In this document: piece after piece, positions 9,575 through 18,008 of the stretch | How positions within the stretch are numbered: the first letter of the stretch is position 1 | How the letters are laid out: the number at the start of each line of letters is the position of its first letter | From: Bacillus sp. 1NLA3E | GTDB lineage: Bacteria; Bacillota; Bacilli; Bacillales; Cytobacillaceae | Assembly (NCBI RefSeq): GCF_000242895.2 | Contig: NC_021171.1 | Location: 2,142,001 to 2,206,000 of the forward strand | Direction: 5' to 3' | Length of the DNA stretch: 64,000 nucleotides | The notes under the pieces: generated by a model | The model's input: only the letters and a program-made list of their open reading frames with translations | Databases searched by the model: none | Told to the model about the DNA's origin: nothing | Program-made: the position numbers and the translations under genes

Positions 9575-11359
9575 ATGATAAATTTAGTTCCATTTATGCT
9601 CGAAAAAGTAGGAATCATTGTAATTGTTGCTTATTTACTTTCCCAAATGAAATCATTTCAACAAGTTGTTCAAAGAGAGCACAAAACAAATGAGAAAATT
9701 TTCCTCATTTTACTTTTTGGTCTTTTCGGGTTGATTAGTAATTATACCGGAATAGAAGTCTCTGATCATACCATTAGCCAAGCCGAGTGGCATAATGAAA
9801 TTGATTCCGGGAGTGCATTAGCAAACACAAGAGTAATGGGGGTCGTCATTGGAGGGTTACTTGGGGGGCCAATGGTTGGGATCGGTGCCGGGCTAATTGC
9901 AGGTATCCACCGTTATACTCTCGGAGGATTTACCGCTTTTTCTTGTGCCATTTCAACCATCATTGCCGGAATAATTGCTGGTTACTTAGGGAGGAAAAGA
10001 AAACAACAGGGGAAAAGAATTACGTCTACATATGCTGTTACGGTAGGAATCGTTTTGGAAGCCATTCAGATGCTGATCATTCTCGTGACAGCTAAACCGT
10101 TTGAACAAGCATGGAGTTTAGTTCAGTTGATTGGGTTTCCAATGATTGCTGTCAATGGGCTTGGAACATTGATATTCATGTTTATTATTCAATCAATCAT
10201 GCGTGATGAAGAACGCACTCGTGCAAATTCAACCAACCTAGCTTTTAGAATTGCTGACCAAACGCTACCGTACTTCCGCCAAGGGTTAAACATTTATTCA
10301 TGTAATGCCATTTCAAAAATAATGTTGAGGCTGACAGATGCAGATGCTGTTGCTGTAACGGATGATCATCAGGTTCTCGCACATGTTGGCGCAGGAAGCG
10401 ATCACCATATACCTAAGGGTAAACCCGTGACTGGATTGACCATAAGTGCACTTGAAAGCGGAAAAATATCGGTGGCTACAACGAAGGAAGAGATATTCTG
10501 TATGCACAGTCATTGTCCATTACAGGGGGCGATTGTTCTGCCACTAAAGGTAAAGGACAAAATTGTTGGTACATTGAAAATGTACTACACTCAGCAAGGT
10601 AAGCTTAATAAGGTTCAGCGCGAATTAGCAGAGGGTCTGGCAAATCTATTTTCTGCACAATTAGAGCTTGCCGAGGCAGAACGGCAGACCAAGCTATTAA
10701 AGGAAGCAGAAATCATGGCTTTGCAAGCACAGATTCATCCCCACTTTTTATTTAATAGTATTAACACTATATCAGCACTGTGCCGGACAGATTCTGATAA
10801 GGCTCGTAAACTACTAATCGAGCTGAGTTCTTTTATTCGTGGCAATCTTCAAGGAGCTAGACAGATGCTGATCCCTTTGGAGAAAGAATTAGAAAATGTT
10901 AAAGCTTATTTATCCTTGGAACAAACTCGATTTCCAAACAAATTCATTATTGATTTTTTAATTGAACCAGGTCTTGAAAAGGTCCTAATCCCACCCTTTA
11001 CCCTTCAGCCTTTAGTTGAAAATTCAATTCATTATGGTTTCCCTGGAAGTAAATCAAAAGGGAAAATTACCATTCGGATTTTTTTGAAAGACGATCAAAT
11101 ATCCATCATTATTGCAGATAATGGTAAGGGAATTCCTGAAGACAAAATTGAAGTGCTTGGTAAACAAGTTGTGACTTCCCAAAAAGGAAATGGCATGGCT
11201 GTATTTAATATAAATGAGCGGCTTAAAGGAATTTACAATGGTCATGCAAGTTTTACGATTAAAAGTGAAGTGAATCTTGGAACAAGCATGACCATTTCCA
11301 TTCCATTCGACAATAAAGGAGGGGTGATAAAAAATGCTGAGAGCCTATATTGTGGATGA
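9575..11359 (+). CDS. lytS: LytS/BtsS-type sensor histidine kinase
   Basis: A 594-residue membrane kinase. It shows several N-terminal membrane segments of the 5TMR-LYT type (about residues 1-205, with the GGLLGGPMVGIGAGLIAG loop), a GAF-like domain (about 220-370), a His_kinase domain with IHPHFLFNSINTIS (phospho-acceptor His at 388-390), and a C-terminal HATPase with DNGKGIPED. The family includes LytS (B. subtilis, pyruvate and cell-wall responses) and E. coli BtsS (pyruvate). The start has AAGGGAGAG before it. Its last 26 bp overlap the regulator gene, so the two are translationally coupled. The CstA-family transporter downstream supports a pyruvate-type stimulus, by inference. Confidence 0.9.
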   Translation: MINLVPFMLEKVGIIVIVAYLLSQMKSFQQVVQREHKTNEKIFLILLFGLFGLISNYTGIEVSDHTISQAEWHNEIDSGSALANTRVMGVVIGGLLGGPMVGIGAGLIAGIHRYTLGGFTAFSCAISTIIAGIIAGYLGRKRKQQGKRITSTYAVTVGIVLEAIQMLIILVTAKPFEQAWSLVQLIGFPMIAVNGLGTLIFMFIIQSIMRDEERTRANSTNLAFRIADQTLPYFRQGLNIYSCNAISKIMLRLTDADAVAVTDDHQVLAHVGAGSDHHIPKGKPVTGLTISALESGKISVATTKEEIFCMHSHCPLQGAIVLPLKVKDKIVGTLKMYYTQQGKLNKVQRELAEGLANLFSAQLELAEAERQTKLLKEAEIMALQAQIHPHFLFNSINTISALCRTDSDKARKLLIELSSFIRGNLQGARQMLIPLEKELENVKAYLSLEQTRFPNKFIIDFLIEPGLEKVLIPPFTLQPLVENSIHYGFPGSKSKGKITIRIFLKDDQISIIIADNGKGIPEDKIEVLGKQVVTSQKGNGMAVFNINERLKGIYNGHASFTIKSEVNLGTSMTISIPFDNKGGVIKNAESLYCG

Positions 11360-12071
11360 TGAACCTTTAGCAAGAGATGAATTAAAATATTTACTCATTA
11401 GAAGTAAACAGGTAGAAATTATTGGAGAGAGTGATTGTATCGAAGAAGCTGTGTTAGGTATTTCAGAGCATCAACCTGATCTTGTTTTTTTGGATATAGA
11501 ACTAGGTGATGACAGTGGTTTGAGTTTAGCAAAGCAAATAGAATCCCTTAACCCCGCTCCAGCGATCGTATTTGCAACAGCCTATGATGAATATGCCCTC
11601 CAGGCTTTTCAATTAAATGCTGTCGATTATATTCAAAAACCTTTTGACGAAGATCGTATTCAAAAAACTTTAACAAAAATTAGGAAAATCCAACACATTG
11701 GCAATCAGGATGTTCCCATCCGATCCTCTATGAAAACGGAGTATAATGGGAAAATGGCGATCCTTGTTGATGAAAGAATAATTTTATTATCCCATCCTGA
11801 CATTGTTTATTTAGAATCGTGTGAGGGTAAGTGTACGATTAAAACAATGGATCATGAGTTTAAAGTGAACGAAACACTCGTCGTATTGGAGAAAAAGTTA
11901 ACAATGGATCAATTCCTTCGAGTACACCGGAGTTTCGTTGTGAATATGGATCATATCGCAGAAATTGAACCTTGGTTCAACTCTACATATAACCTTCACA
12001 TGAAGGATGGATCCAAAGTACCAGTTAGCAGAACTTATGTGAAAGAATTAAAGCAGTATATAGGGTTATAG
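11334..12071 (+). CDS. lytT: LytTR-family response regulator
   Basis: A 245-residue regulator. The receiver domain has acidic residues D8 and D9 and the phosphorylated D54 in VFLDIELGDDSG. The C-terminal LytTR DNA-binding domain (about 140-245) contains FLRVHRSFVVNMDHI and VPVSRTYVKELK, typical of LytT/BtsR. The start lies inside the 3' end of the kinase gene, preceded by AAAGGAGGGG. It likely activates the adjacent cstA-like gene, as BtsR does for btsT in E. coli; this is inference from gene order. Confidence 0.9.
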   Translation: MLRAYIVDDEPLARDELKYLLIRSKQVEIIGESDCIEEAVLGISEHQPDLVFLDIELGDDSGLSLAKQIESLNPAPAIVFATAYDEYALQAFQLNAVDYIQKPFDEDRIQKTLTKIRKIQHIGNQDVPIRSSMKTEYNGKMAILVDERIILLSHPDIVYLESCEGKCTIKTMDHEFKVNETLVVLEKKLTMDQFLRVHRSFVVNMDHIAEIEPWFNSTYNLHMKDGSKVPVSRTYVKELKQYIGL

Positions 12072-12197
12072 ATAGATAATTCAATTTTTATTTTATTTTA
12101 ATATCATATTAGACTTCTGCTTTTGATAGATGTTCTTTATTCGTCGATGGTGTATTTCAGCTGATGAATCATGCAACTCACCACTCCATTTTTGCAT

Positions 12198-12243
12198 TTT
12201 ATCATGAAAAATGAAAAAAAACGTTTTCATTTTGTATGATAAA
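12198..12243 (+). promoter_or_regulatory. Long inverted repeat with cre-like core before cstA
   Basis: Two 20-nt arms (12198-12217 and 12224-12243) match at 18 of 20 positions around a 6-nt centre. The right side contains AACGTTTTCA, a good half of a CcpA cre site; the other half deviates. It lies 37 bp before the cstA start and could be an operator or an mRNA hairpin. Confidence 0.5.
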
Positions 12244-12280
12244 CTTGTTCAAACTGAAATGGTAGAGGAGGAATGAATTA

Positions 12281-14089
12281 ATGCATGCAGCTACAATCGT
12301 AATAGGTGCCATATGTGTTCTCTTAATTGGTTACCGTTTGTATGGTACGTTCATGGCGGCAAAAGTATTGAAGCTTAATGAAACAAAGCTGACTCCAGCT
12401 CATAAACTGGAAGATGGGCAAAACTATGTACCTACGAATAAATGGGTTACGTTTGGTCATCATTTTGCAGCCATTGCTGCAGCGGGTCCATTAGTTGGTC
12501 CCATTTTGGCGGCACAGTTCGGTTATTTGCCAGGCTTAATTTGGCTCTTGATTGGTGCTGTACTCGGTGGCGCTGTCCACGATATGGTTGTTTTGTTTGC
12601 TTCGATGCGTAGAGATGGAAAATCTTTATCAGAAGTTGCAAAAGAAGAACTTGGTCCTGTTGCTGGATTCTGTACAGGCTTAGCAATGTTATTTATTATC
12701 ACAATCACAATGGCAGGTCTTTCATTGGTTGTATTGGGCGCACTTGAAAGAAACCCATGGGGAACTTTCGCAGTTGGTATCACAATCCCAATCGCAATGG
12801 GGGTTGGTTTGTACCACAAAAAGACCGGCAACTTAAAATTGGCAACAATTGTTGGTTTCGCTCTTATTATGTTAGCTATTTTTCTTGGTCCAAATATCGA
12901 AGGAACATGGCTTGGTGACGTATTAACACTAGAAAAAAGCACTTTAGCACTTATTCTTCCAATTTACGCTTTTTTCGCAGCTGCCTTACCAGTTTGGTTA
13001 TTATTAGCACCTCGTGATTACTTAAGTACTTTTATGAAAATTGGCGTATTTATAGCCCTGATTATTGGGGTATTTTATGTAAATCCGGAAATTCAGTTTC
13101 CAAAGGTATTTTCACAATTCGTTAATGGCGGGGGTCCGATCGTTGCTGGTCCGCTTTGGCCGTTTATCTCGATTACGATTGCTTGTGGAGCCATTTCAGG
13201 TTTCCATGCCTTTGTAGGTTCTGGTACAACACCGAAGATGATCAATCGGTGGCATGACATTAAAGGGGTAGCATTTGGATCGATGCTTGTGGAGTGCTTA
13301 GTTGGGGTCATGGCCTTAATAGCCGCCGTATCCTTGCAGCCTGCAGATTATTTTGCGATAAACTCTACTCCGGAGAAATTTGCCACTCTGGGTATGCATA
13401 CTGTCCATCTTGATGATCTTAGCAAAGAGATAGGAATAGACCTTGAAGGAAGAACAGGTGGCGCTGTTACACTAGCTGTTGGAATGACATACATCTTCAC
13501 TGAAATTCCATTCTTTGAAAAACTTGCAGCATTTTTCTTCCAATTTGTAATTCTATTTGAGGCTGTCTTTATTTTAACAGCCATAGATTCGGGAACACGG
13601 GTTTCACGATATCTGATCCAAGATTTCCTTGGAGACTTTATTAAACCTTTAAAACGGACGGACTCTCTGCCTGCTAATATTATTGCCAGTGCCATTGCCT
13701 GCTTTATCTGGGGATATCTGTTATACTCCGGTGATATTAGTTCCGTTTGGGCGTTGTTCGGTGTATCTAATCAATTAATGGCTTCTATCGGATTAATTAT
13801 CGGTGCAACCGTTATTCTCAAAATTGCCGATAAGCGCTGGTACATGTTAACATGTCTTGTCCCACTATCTTACCTATATGTTACAGTAAACGTTGCAGGA
13901 TACTGGATGATTAAGAATGTTTACTTAAACTCAGCAAACCCAGGTTATAACGTCATTAACGGTATTGTTTCCATCATCATGCTGACGCTCGGCGTAGTAA
14001 TTATGGTTGCATCTATTACTAAATGGATTCAGCTATTGAAGATTCCGCAAGACGTTCTAGTAAAAAAATCAGAATCTGAAGTCGCGTAA
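12281..14089 (+). CDS. cstA: CstA-family transporter (probable pyruvate or peptide uptake)
   Basis: A 602-residue polytopic membrane protein, starting with a cytoplasm-membrane segment and the family signature HHFAAIAAAGPLVGPILAAQ (about residues 61-80). Further family motifs are GAVLGGAVHDMVVLF and FVGSGTTPKMI. It has about 15-16 predicted membrane helices. E. coli CstA and BtsT are proton-driven pyruvate transporters; B. subtilis CstA is also linked to peptide use. The ribosome site AGAGGAGGAATG is strong. The LytS/LytT pair directly upstream gives the layout sensor, regulator, transporter. A terminator follows. Confidence 0.9.
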   Translation: MHAATIVIGAICVLLIGYRLYGTFMAAKVLKLNETKLTPAHKLEDGQNYVPTNKWVTFGHHFAAIAAAGPLVGPILAAQFGYLPGLIWLLIGAVLGGAVHDMVVLFASMRRDGKSLSEVAKEELGPVAGFCTGLAMLFIITITMAGLSLVVLGALERNPWGTFAVGITIPIAMGVGLYHKKTGNLKLATIVGFALIMLAIFLGPNIEGTWLGDVLTLEKSTLALILPIYAFFAAALPVWLLLAPRDYLSTFMKIGVFIALIIGVFYVNPEIQFPKVFSQFVNGGGPIVAGPLWPFISITIACGAISGFHAFVGSGTTPKMINRWHDIKGVAFGSMLVECLVGVMALIAAVSLQPADYFAINSTPEKFATLGMHTVHLDDLSKEIGIDLEGRTGGAVTLAVGMTYIFTEIPFFEKLAAFFFQFVILFEAVFILTAIDSGTRVSRYLIQDFLGDFIKPLKRTDSLPANIIASAIACFIWGYLLYSGDISSVWALFGVSNQLMASIGLIIGATVILKIADKRWYMLTCLVPLSYLYVTVNVAGYWMIKNVYLNSANPGYNVINGIVSIIMLTLGVVIMVASITKWIQLLKIPQDVLVKKSESEVA

Positions 14090-14091
14090 GT

Positions 14092-14131
14092 AAAAACAGC
14101 ACTCATTCAAAAGAATGGGTGCTGTTTTGCT
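14092..14131 (+). terminator. Rho-independent terminator of cstA
   Basis: AAAACAGCACTCATTC and GAATGGGTGCTGTTTT pair over a 4-nt loop, followed by GCTTTT. Confidence 0.9.
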
Positions 14132-14212
14132 TTTATGATTTCTTTACTTGGAATGATTTCATCCACGGTATCCATATGTGCAGATAGCAAGATCCTTGGT
14201 CCCCTTGGCCCT
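14130..14212 (-). pseudogene. Short relic of a metallopeptidase (M20/M42-like)
   Basis: On the minus strand one frame reads GPRGPRILLSAHMDTVDEII, which matches the metal-binding H-x-D motif region of M20/M42 peptidases. It has no start, no flanking homology that I can see, and both sides are out of frame. The rest of 14213-14399 shows no gene. Confidence 0.45.
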
Positions 14213-14399
14213 TCTCCACACTTTCTTCAATCAAGACCTTGTCACTGTCACCAGACGAATATGTCGAATAATTTTGGTGAAACGTCAGGGATTTTTCCCA
14301 TTTTTATCTATGATCAGTAACTTTACAAGGAGGATTTTTGCTAAAATAAAAGGGTCAGTTTTTTTTCACAATTAGATAAGCAGCGAAAGGAGCTTCATA

Positions 14400-14849
14400 A
14401 TGGAAGGGACTAATAATTTATATCAACCCTCGTTAAAAGAAGGATGGGAACAAACGAAATCCTATGACATCAATAATTTCTTTTTTGTTGCATTTTTTGG
14501 CGGTGTAATTCCCTTGCTAGTGTTGGGGACCATGAATGCAACATGGCTTAAGGTTTCGAAAAAAATCATTTATTTATTAGTATTGCTTGGAATATTATTA
14601 GTAACGATTAAATTTACCTTCGTTTATTTTGCAACTAATGGTACTGTTCAAATCGATAACCGAACCATTCGATATGGGTATAAAATTGGCTGCGTACTGC
14701 TATATTTGCTTTATCGGAAGGTTCTTAAAAAGCCTTTTCAGCAACACATGGTGACTGTCGAGCAAACGCTACCTATCCTAAAACCCACTATTCTTTGGAT
14801 TATCGTTGGGGCTGGGGTTGAATTGATACTATTATCATTGGTGATATAG
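14400..14849 (+). CDS. Uncharacterised membrane protein, first gene of TPR/AAA cassette
   Basis: A 149-residue protein I do not recognise. It has a soluble N-terminal segment of about 28 residues, then hydrophobic helices at roughly 29-48, 56-80 and 126-149. A weaker one lies near 95-107. The ribosome site AAAGGAGCTTCATA precedes the ATG. The following TPR gene starts 17 bp after its stop, so the three genes to 17014 probably form one operon. It may anchor or scaffold the TPR and ATPase partners at the membrane; this is inferred only from gene order. Confidence 0.75.
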   Translation: MEGTNNLYQPSLKEGWEQTKSYDINNFFFVAFFGGVIPLLVLGTMNATWLKVSKKIIYLLVLLGILLVTIKFTFVYFATNGTVQIDNRTIRYGYKIGCVLLYLLYRKVLKKPFQQHMVTVEQTLPILKPTILWIIVGAGVELILLSLVI

Positions 14850-14866
14850 AGAAGGGCGGGGCGCTA

Positions 14867-15748
14867 ATGATAGAAGAGTCTATTTTTAGGGACAAAGAAA
14901 TTACGACCATAGATCATCTTTTTTCTATTGAGAGATATGGAGATGCGAAAAAACATATTGAAAATTTATTTAGTCTGAATCCAAATGACTCGACTGCTTT
15001 TTATTATATGGCAATATTTTATTATTCTCAGGAAGATATGTCTGAAGCAAGAGCATTTTGTGAACAAGCATTAATGAATGGGTATGACGAAGAGACGTGT
15101 TATCATTTTATAGGGACAACCTATGATTATGAAAAAAAATACAGTGAAGCGGAAGAAGCTTATTTAAAGGCTCTTGAGGTGAATCCTGAAAGCGGCGAGA
15201 TCCACTCTTCCTATGGATACATGATGTTAAAAGCTGGTTTCGAAGAAAAAGCGTTGGCTCTTTTAGAAGCTGCATTACGGATGGATCCATCGAGTGAGAG
15301 GGTTAACCAATACGTTCTACAATATTATTTTGCAAAATCAGCCAAACAAGAACAGATACATTATATTCAAAAGGTAATGGAAAGTGGCTCGACTGAAATG
15401 CAAAAGCTCTTAAACTTGGCCATGTTTCATGAATTAAAAGAGGAAGATAAAGCAGCAAGGGAGTATTATCGGCAAGCTTTTCTCCTCGACCCAACAAACG
15501 AGTACTTACTCTATATTCTTGATAAGTATGATAAAAAAACACACCCTCTCTTTTTTCCTGAAAGAATAATGAAAAAGCTCGGAGGACCTGCTGTCATTTG
15601 GGTAGGTTTTATCGTCATCACACTGGTACTAAACTTCCTTAAGCTTTATATTCCGTTAGTTATTTTTGCCGGGATTTATCTTGTTTTTTGTGTTTATACT
15701 TGGCTGGCTCCGTTATTTTACAATCTTCTTGTGAAGGGAAGAAATTAA
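14867..15748 (+). CDS. TPR-repeat membrane protein
   Basis: A 293-residue protein with tandem tetratricopeptide repeats over about residues 20-225. Clear examples are NDSTAFYYMAIFYYSQEDMSEARAF-type helices (about 39-63), and successive repeats spaced 34 residues apart. The C-terminus has two close hydrophobic helices (about 244-262 and 266-287), so the repeats face the cytoplasm on a hairpin anchor. The ribosome site is GAAGGGCGGGG. Its stop codon TAA is immediately followed by the GTG start of the ATPase gene, indicating tight co-expression. TPRs usually bind protein partners. I know no named family for the whole protein. Confidence 0.85.
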   Translation: MIEESIFRDKEITTIDHLFSIERYGDAKKHIENLFSLNPNDSTAFYYMAIFYYSQEDMSEARAFCEQALMNGYDEETCYHFIGTTYDYEKKYSEAEEAYLKALEVNPESGEIHSSYGYMMLKAGFEEKALALLEAALRMDPSSERVNQYVLQYYFAKSAKQEQIHYIQKVMESGSTEMQKLLNLAMFHELKEEDKAAREYYRQAFLLDPTNEYLLYILDKYDKKTHPLFFPERIMKKLGGPAVIWVGFIVITLVLNFLKLYIPLVIFAGIYLVFCVYTWLAPLFYNLLVKGRN

Positions 15749-17014
15749 GTGGATAAGACGGCAATTTTTTTAGCAATGATAGAAAAAGATGAAGCTAACT
15801 ATGAAGCATGGTATCTATTAGCCGAAGAATATATTCTCAACGACCAGCTTTCCGATGCCCTGTTTGCTTTTTCTAAAGCTTTGAAAAAGCAAGATGATAA
15901 GATGAAAAATTTAGTTTTAGAATCTCTAAAAAAAGTGGTTTCCACTGAGGTGATTCAATTAGATGGAAGAAGCAATGCATTTGCACAAGGGCCCGAAAAA
16001 ATGGTTGAAACAGCTGATAGCTATGGAAAAGACCCTGAAAATATGGTTAAAACAGAAGATATAAAAACAGAAGCGGAAGAGGTTAGAAAAACGAGCCTCA
16101 AAGTAATTGATGGTAAAAAGAAGAGCAATGTTGTCAATTTAGAGGATAGGTTACCTGAAAGAATCACATTTGCAGATGTGGGCGGTCTTGATAATTTGAA
16201 GCAAACGATCGAGATGAAAATTATCAAACCTTTTGTTGAACCGGGTCTCTTTTCAAAGTTTCGTAAAAAAACGGGAGGCGGGATTTTACTTTATGGTCCC
16301 CCTGGATGTGGCAAAACTTTTATTGCACAAGCGACAGCAGGAGAGTGTAATGCTAACTTTTATTCTGCCCACATTTCGGAAATATTGGACCCTTATATCG
16401 GTGTGAGTGAAAGAAATTTGCATAATATTTTCACCACTGCTAGGGCCAACAGGCCTTCTGTCTTGTTTTTTGATGAAATTGACACATTAGGCTATAGTCG
16501 TTCAAAATCTCGTTCGGAAGTAATGCGTCCATTAGTGGATTCGATGCTAACTGAACTACAAAGTATTAACACGAATACCGAAAAACTGTTAGTCATAGGC
16601 GCAACAAATATGCCATGGGATGTAGATCCTGCGTTTAAACGACCAGGCAGATTTGATAAGTTAGTGTTTGTTCCACCGCCTGATAAAGCAGCTCGAAAAA
16701 TTATTATGGAATTAAAGCTATACGGAAAACCAATTGCAACCGGATTTGATCTCGAATTATTAGCAGATAGAACGGAGTATTACTCTGGGGCAGACTTGGA
16801 AAATGTCATTGAAGTCGCCACTGAAAATGTTCTTTATGAAATTATGAAAACCAATAAAGAACGCCTTATTACTATGGAAGACATTCTAACTGCTATCGAT
16901 TCAACCAAGCCCTCCACTCTCGAATGGATGACGACCATAAAAAATTATATTAAATATGCAAACCAAGGCGGCCTTTATGATGAAGCATCCCGGTACATAA
17001 AAGAGTTTCTCTAA
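15749..17014 (+). CDS. TPR-AAA+ ATPase (classic AAA clade, Cdc48/Vps4-like)
   Basis: A 421-residue protein starting at GTG directly after the upstream stop. A TPR-like pair of helices occupies about residues 15-63, then a charged linker (about 64-132). A single AAA module follows: Walker A GPPGCGKT (183-190), Walker B LFFDEID (239-245), and the second region of homology with arginines R298 and R301 in KRPGRFD. The small lid domain is at about 315-388. The C-terminal tail PSTLEWMTTIKNYIKYANQ resembles the end of Cdc48/Vps4-type AAA ATPases. It lacks a protease domain, so it is not FtsH. It probably remodels a protein complex with the two upstream membrane proteins; target unknown. Confidence 0.88.
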   Translation: MDKTAIFLAMIEKDEANYEAWYLLAEEYILNDQLSDALFAFSKALKKQDDKMKNLVLESLKKVVSTEVIQLDGRSNAFAQGPEKMVETADSYGKDPENMVKTEDIKTEAEEVRKTSLKVIDGKKKSNVVNLEDRLPERITFADVGGLDNLKQTIEMKIIKPFVEPGLFSKFRKKTGGGILLYGPPGCGKTFIAQATAGECNANFYSAHISEILDPYIGVSERNLHNIFTTARANRPSVLFFDEIDTLGYSRSKSRSEVMRPLVDSMLTELQSINTNTEKLLVIGATNMPWDVDPAFKRPGRFDKLVFVPPPDKAARKIIMELKLYGKPIATGFDLELLADRTEYYSGADLENVIEVATENVLYEIMKTNKERLITMEDILTAIDSTKPSTLEWMTTIKNYIKYANQGGLYDEASRYIKEFL

Positions 17015-17296
17015 AAATTTCCAACGGGGTGCAAACTTCGGGGTCCGTGCCGACCCGAAAAAAGCAAAATTCCTCTATTAGTTTTCAAATATGAAATAAT
17101 CGATATATACACCGATGTCATAAACTTCTTAACTCATTGTTGTGTAACCAAAACATAGAGTTTAATAGTAGTAATTTTTTTGCTAAACAAGAGTCTAATA
17201 TATACTTCCAACACATAAGAAGCTTATATTTAGAGTTAATATCGATACCCTTTATATCATTGTGCTAAAATAAATCAAGCTAGACCGTTAATTAGA

Positions 17297-17593
17297 ATGT
17301 ATTTTAAAGATGACGTTAAAGATAAAAAGTATTTACAGTATGCTCATGATTTAAGCAGGAATTATATAAAAGAAGAAGTAAAACCAAACCCATCTAAAGT
17401 AGAACTTAAAGCAAAACCATCCAAAGTAGAACTTAAAGCAATTAAAGAAAAGAATAAGTGGTGTATTGTTAAGGATAATAAAGATGTTGTCGCAGAGAAT
17501 AATAGGCCTTTAATAACATTATCGGAAGCTTTAAAACAGACGGATACCCACATAAAACAAGTTAAACTATGTCATACATTAATAACTTTTTAA
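17297..17593 (+). CDS. Small hypothetical protein with internal direct repeat
   Basis: An open frame of 98 codons, lysine-rich, containing a duplicated segment (KPSKVELKA occurs after NPSKVELKA) encoded by two adjacent near-identical 27-bp units at about 17389-17442. No convincing ribosome site precedes ATG 17297. I do not recognise it; it may be a remnant. The gap 17015-17296 before it shows only a GC-rich hairpin near 17037-17060. Confidence 0.35.
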   Translation: MYFKDDVKDKKYLQYAHDLSRNYIKEEVKPNPSKVELKAKPSKVELKAIKEKNKWCIVKDNKDVVAENNRPLITLSEALKQTDTHIKQVKLCHTLITF

Positions 17594-17657
17594 ATAAAAA
17601 TAATAGAAAAACATAAATTAATAATCAACCTTTAGCATCTAAAAACGAGGTGGAAGT

Positions 17658-17825
17658 ATGAAAAATTGGTCTTATATCCTGTATGTTTTTATACTAGGAA
17701 TAATCTCTTTTATTACTCATGAAGTAGTCACTTTTGTGATGCTAGGAGTAATTTTAGTAAGCCTAAACAATATACATTCAACTTTAAAGGATATTTTGGC
17801 AGTCAACAAACAGAACAATAATTGA
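17658..17825 (+). CDS. Small membrane protein, 55 aa
   Basis: ATG 17658 follows ACGAGGTGGAAGT, a good ribosome site. The product begins MKNWSYILYVFILG and has two closely spaced hydrophobic segments (about residues 5-22 and 25-36), then a polar tail ending in Asn residues. A strong terminator follows 8 bp after the stop, supporting a real gene. Function unknown. Confidence 0.65.
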   Translation: MKNWSYILYVFILGIISFITHEVVTFVMLGVILVSLNNIHSTLKDILAVNKQNNN

Positions 17826-17832
17826 TGATTTA

Positions 17833-17861
17833 AAGCTGTCATTTTGGACAGCTTCTTTTTT
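17833..17861 (+). terminator. Rho-independent terminator
   Basis: AAGCTGTC-ATTTTG-GACAGCTT followed by CTTTTTT. Confidence 0.85.
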
Positions 17862-18008
17862 ATGTGTTCGTTTTCTCATATAACCACTTTGCTCATTATT
17901 ATTAAATCAATCTATGAAAAAGCCCCCTTGAAACAGACAAAGCTACCTTTGGAATGAGCGAACAAGATATTCAGTTTAACTTACTATCCGTAGTCGATGA
18001 GGGTAATT

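Noticed and set aside
12175-12190. ACCACTCC before cstA as a BtsR-type binding site
   Set aside because: Only one copy resembling the E. coli ACCRCTYA motif is present and no second repeat at the expected spacing was found.
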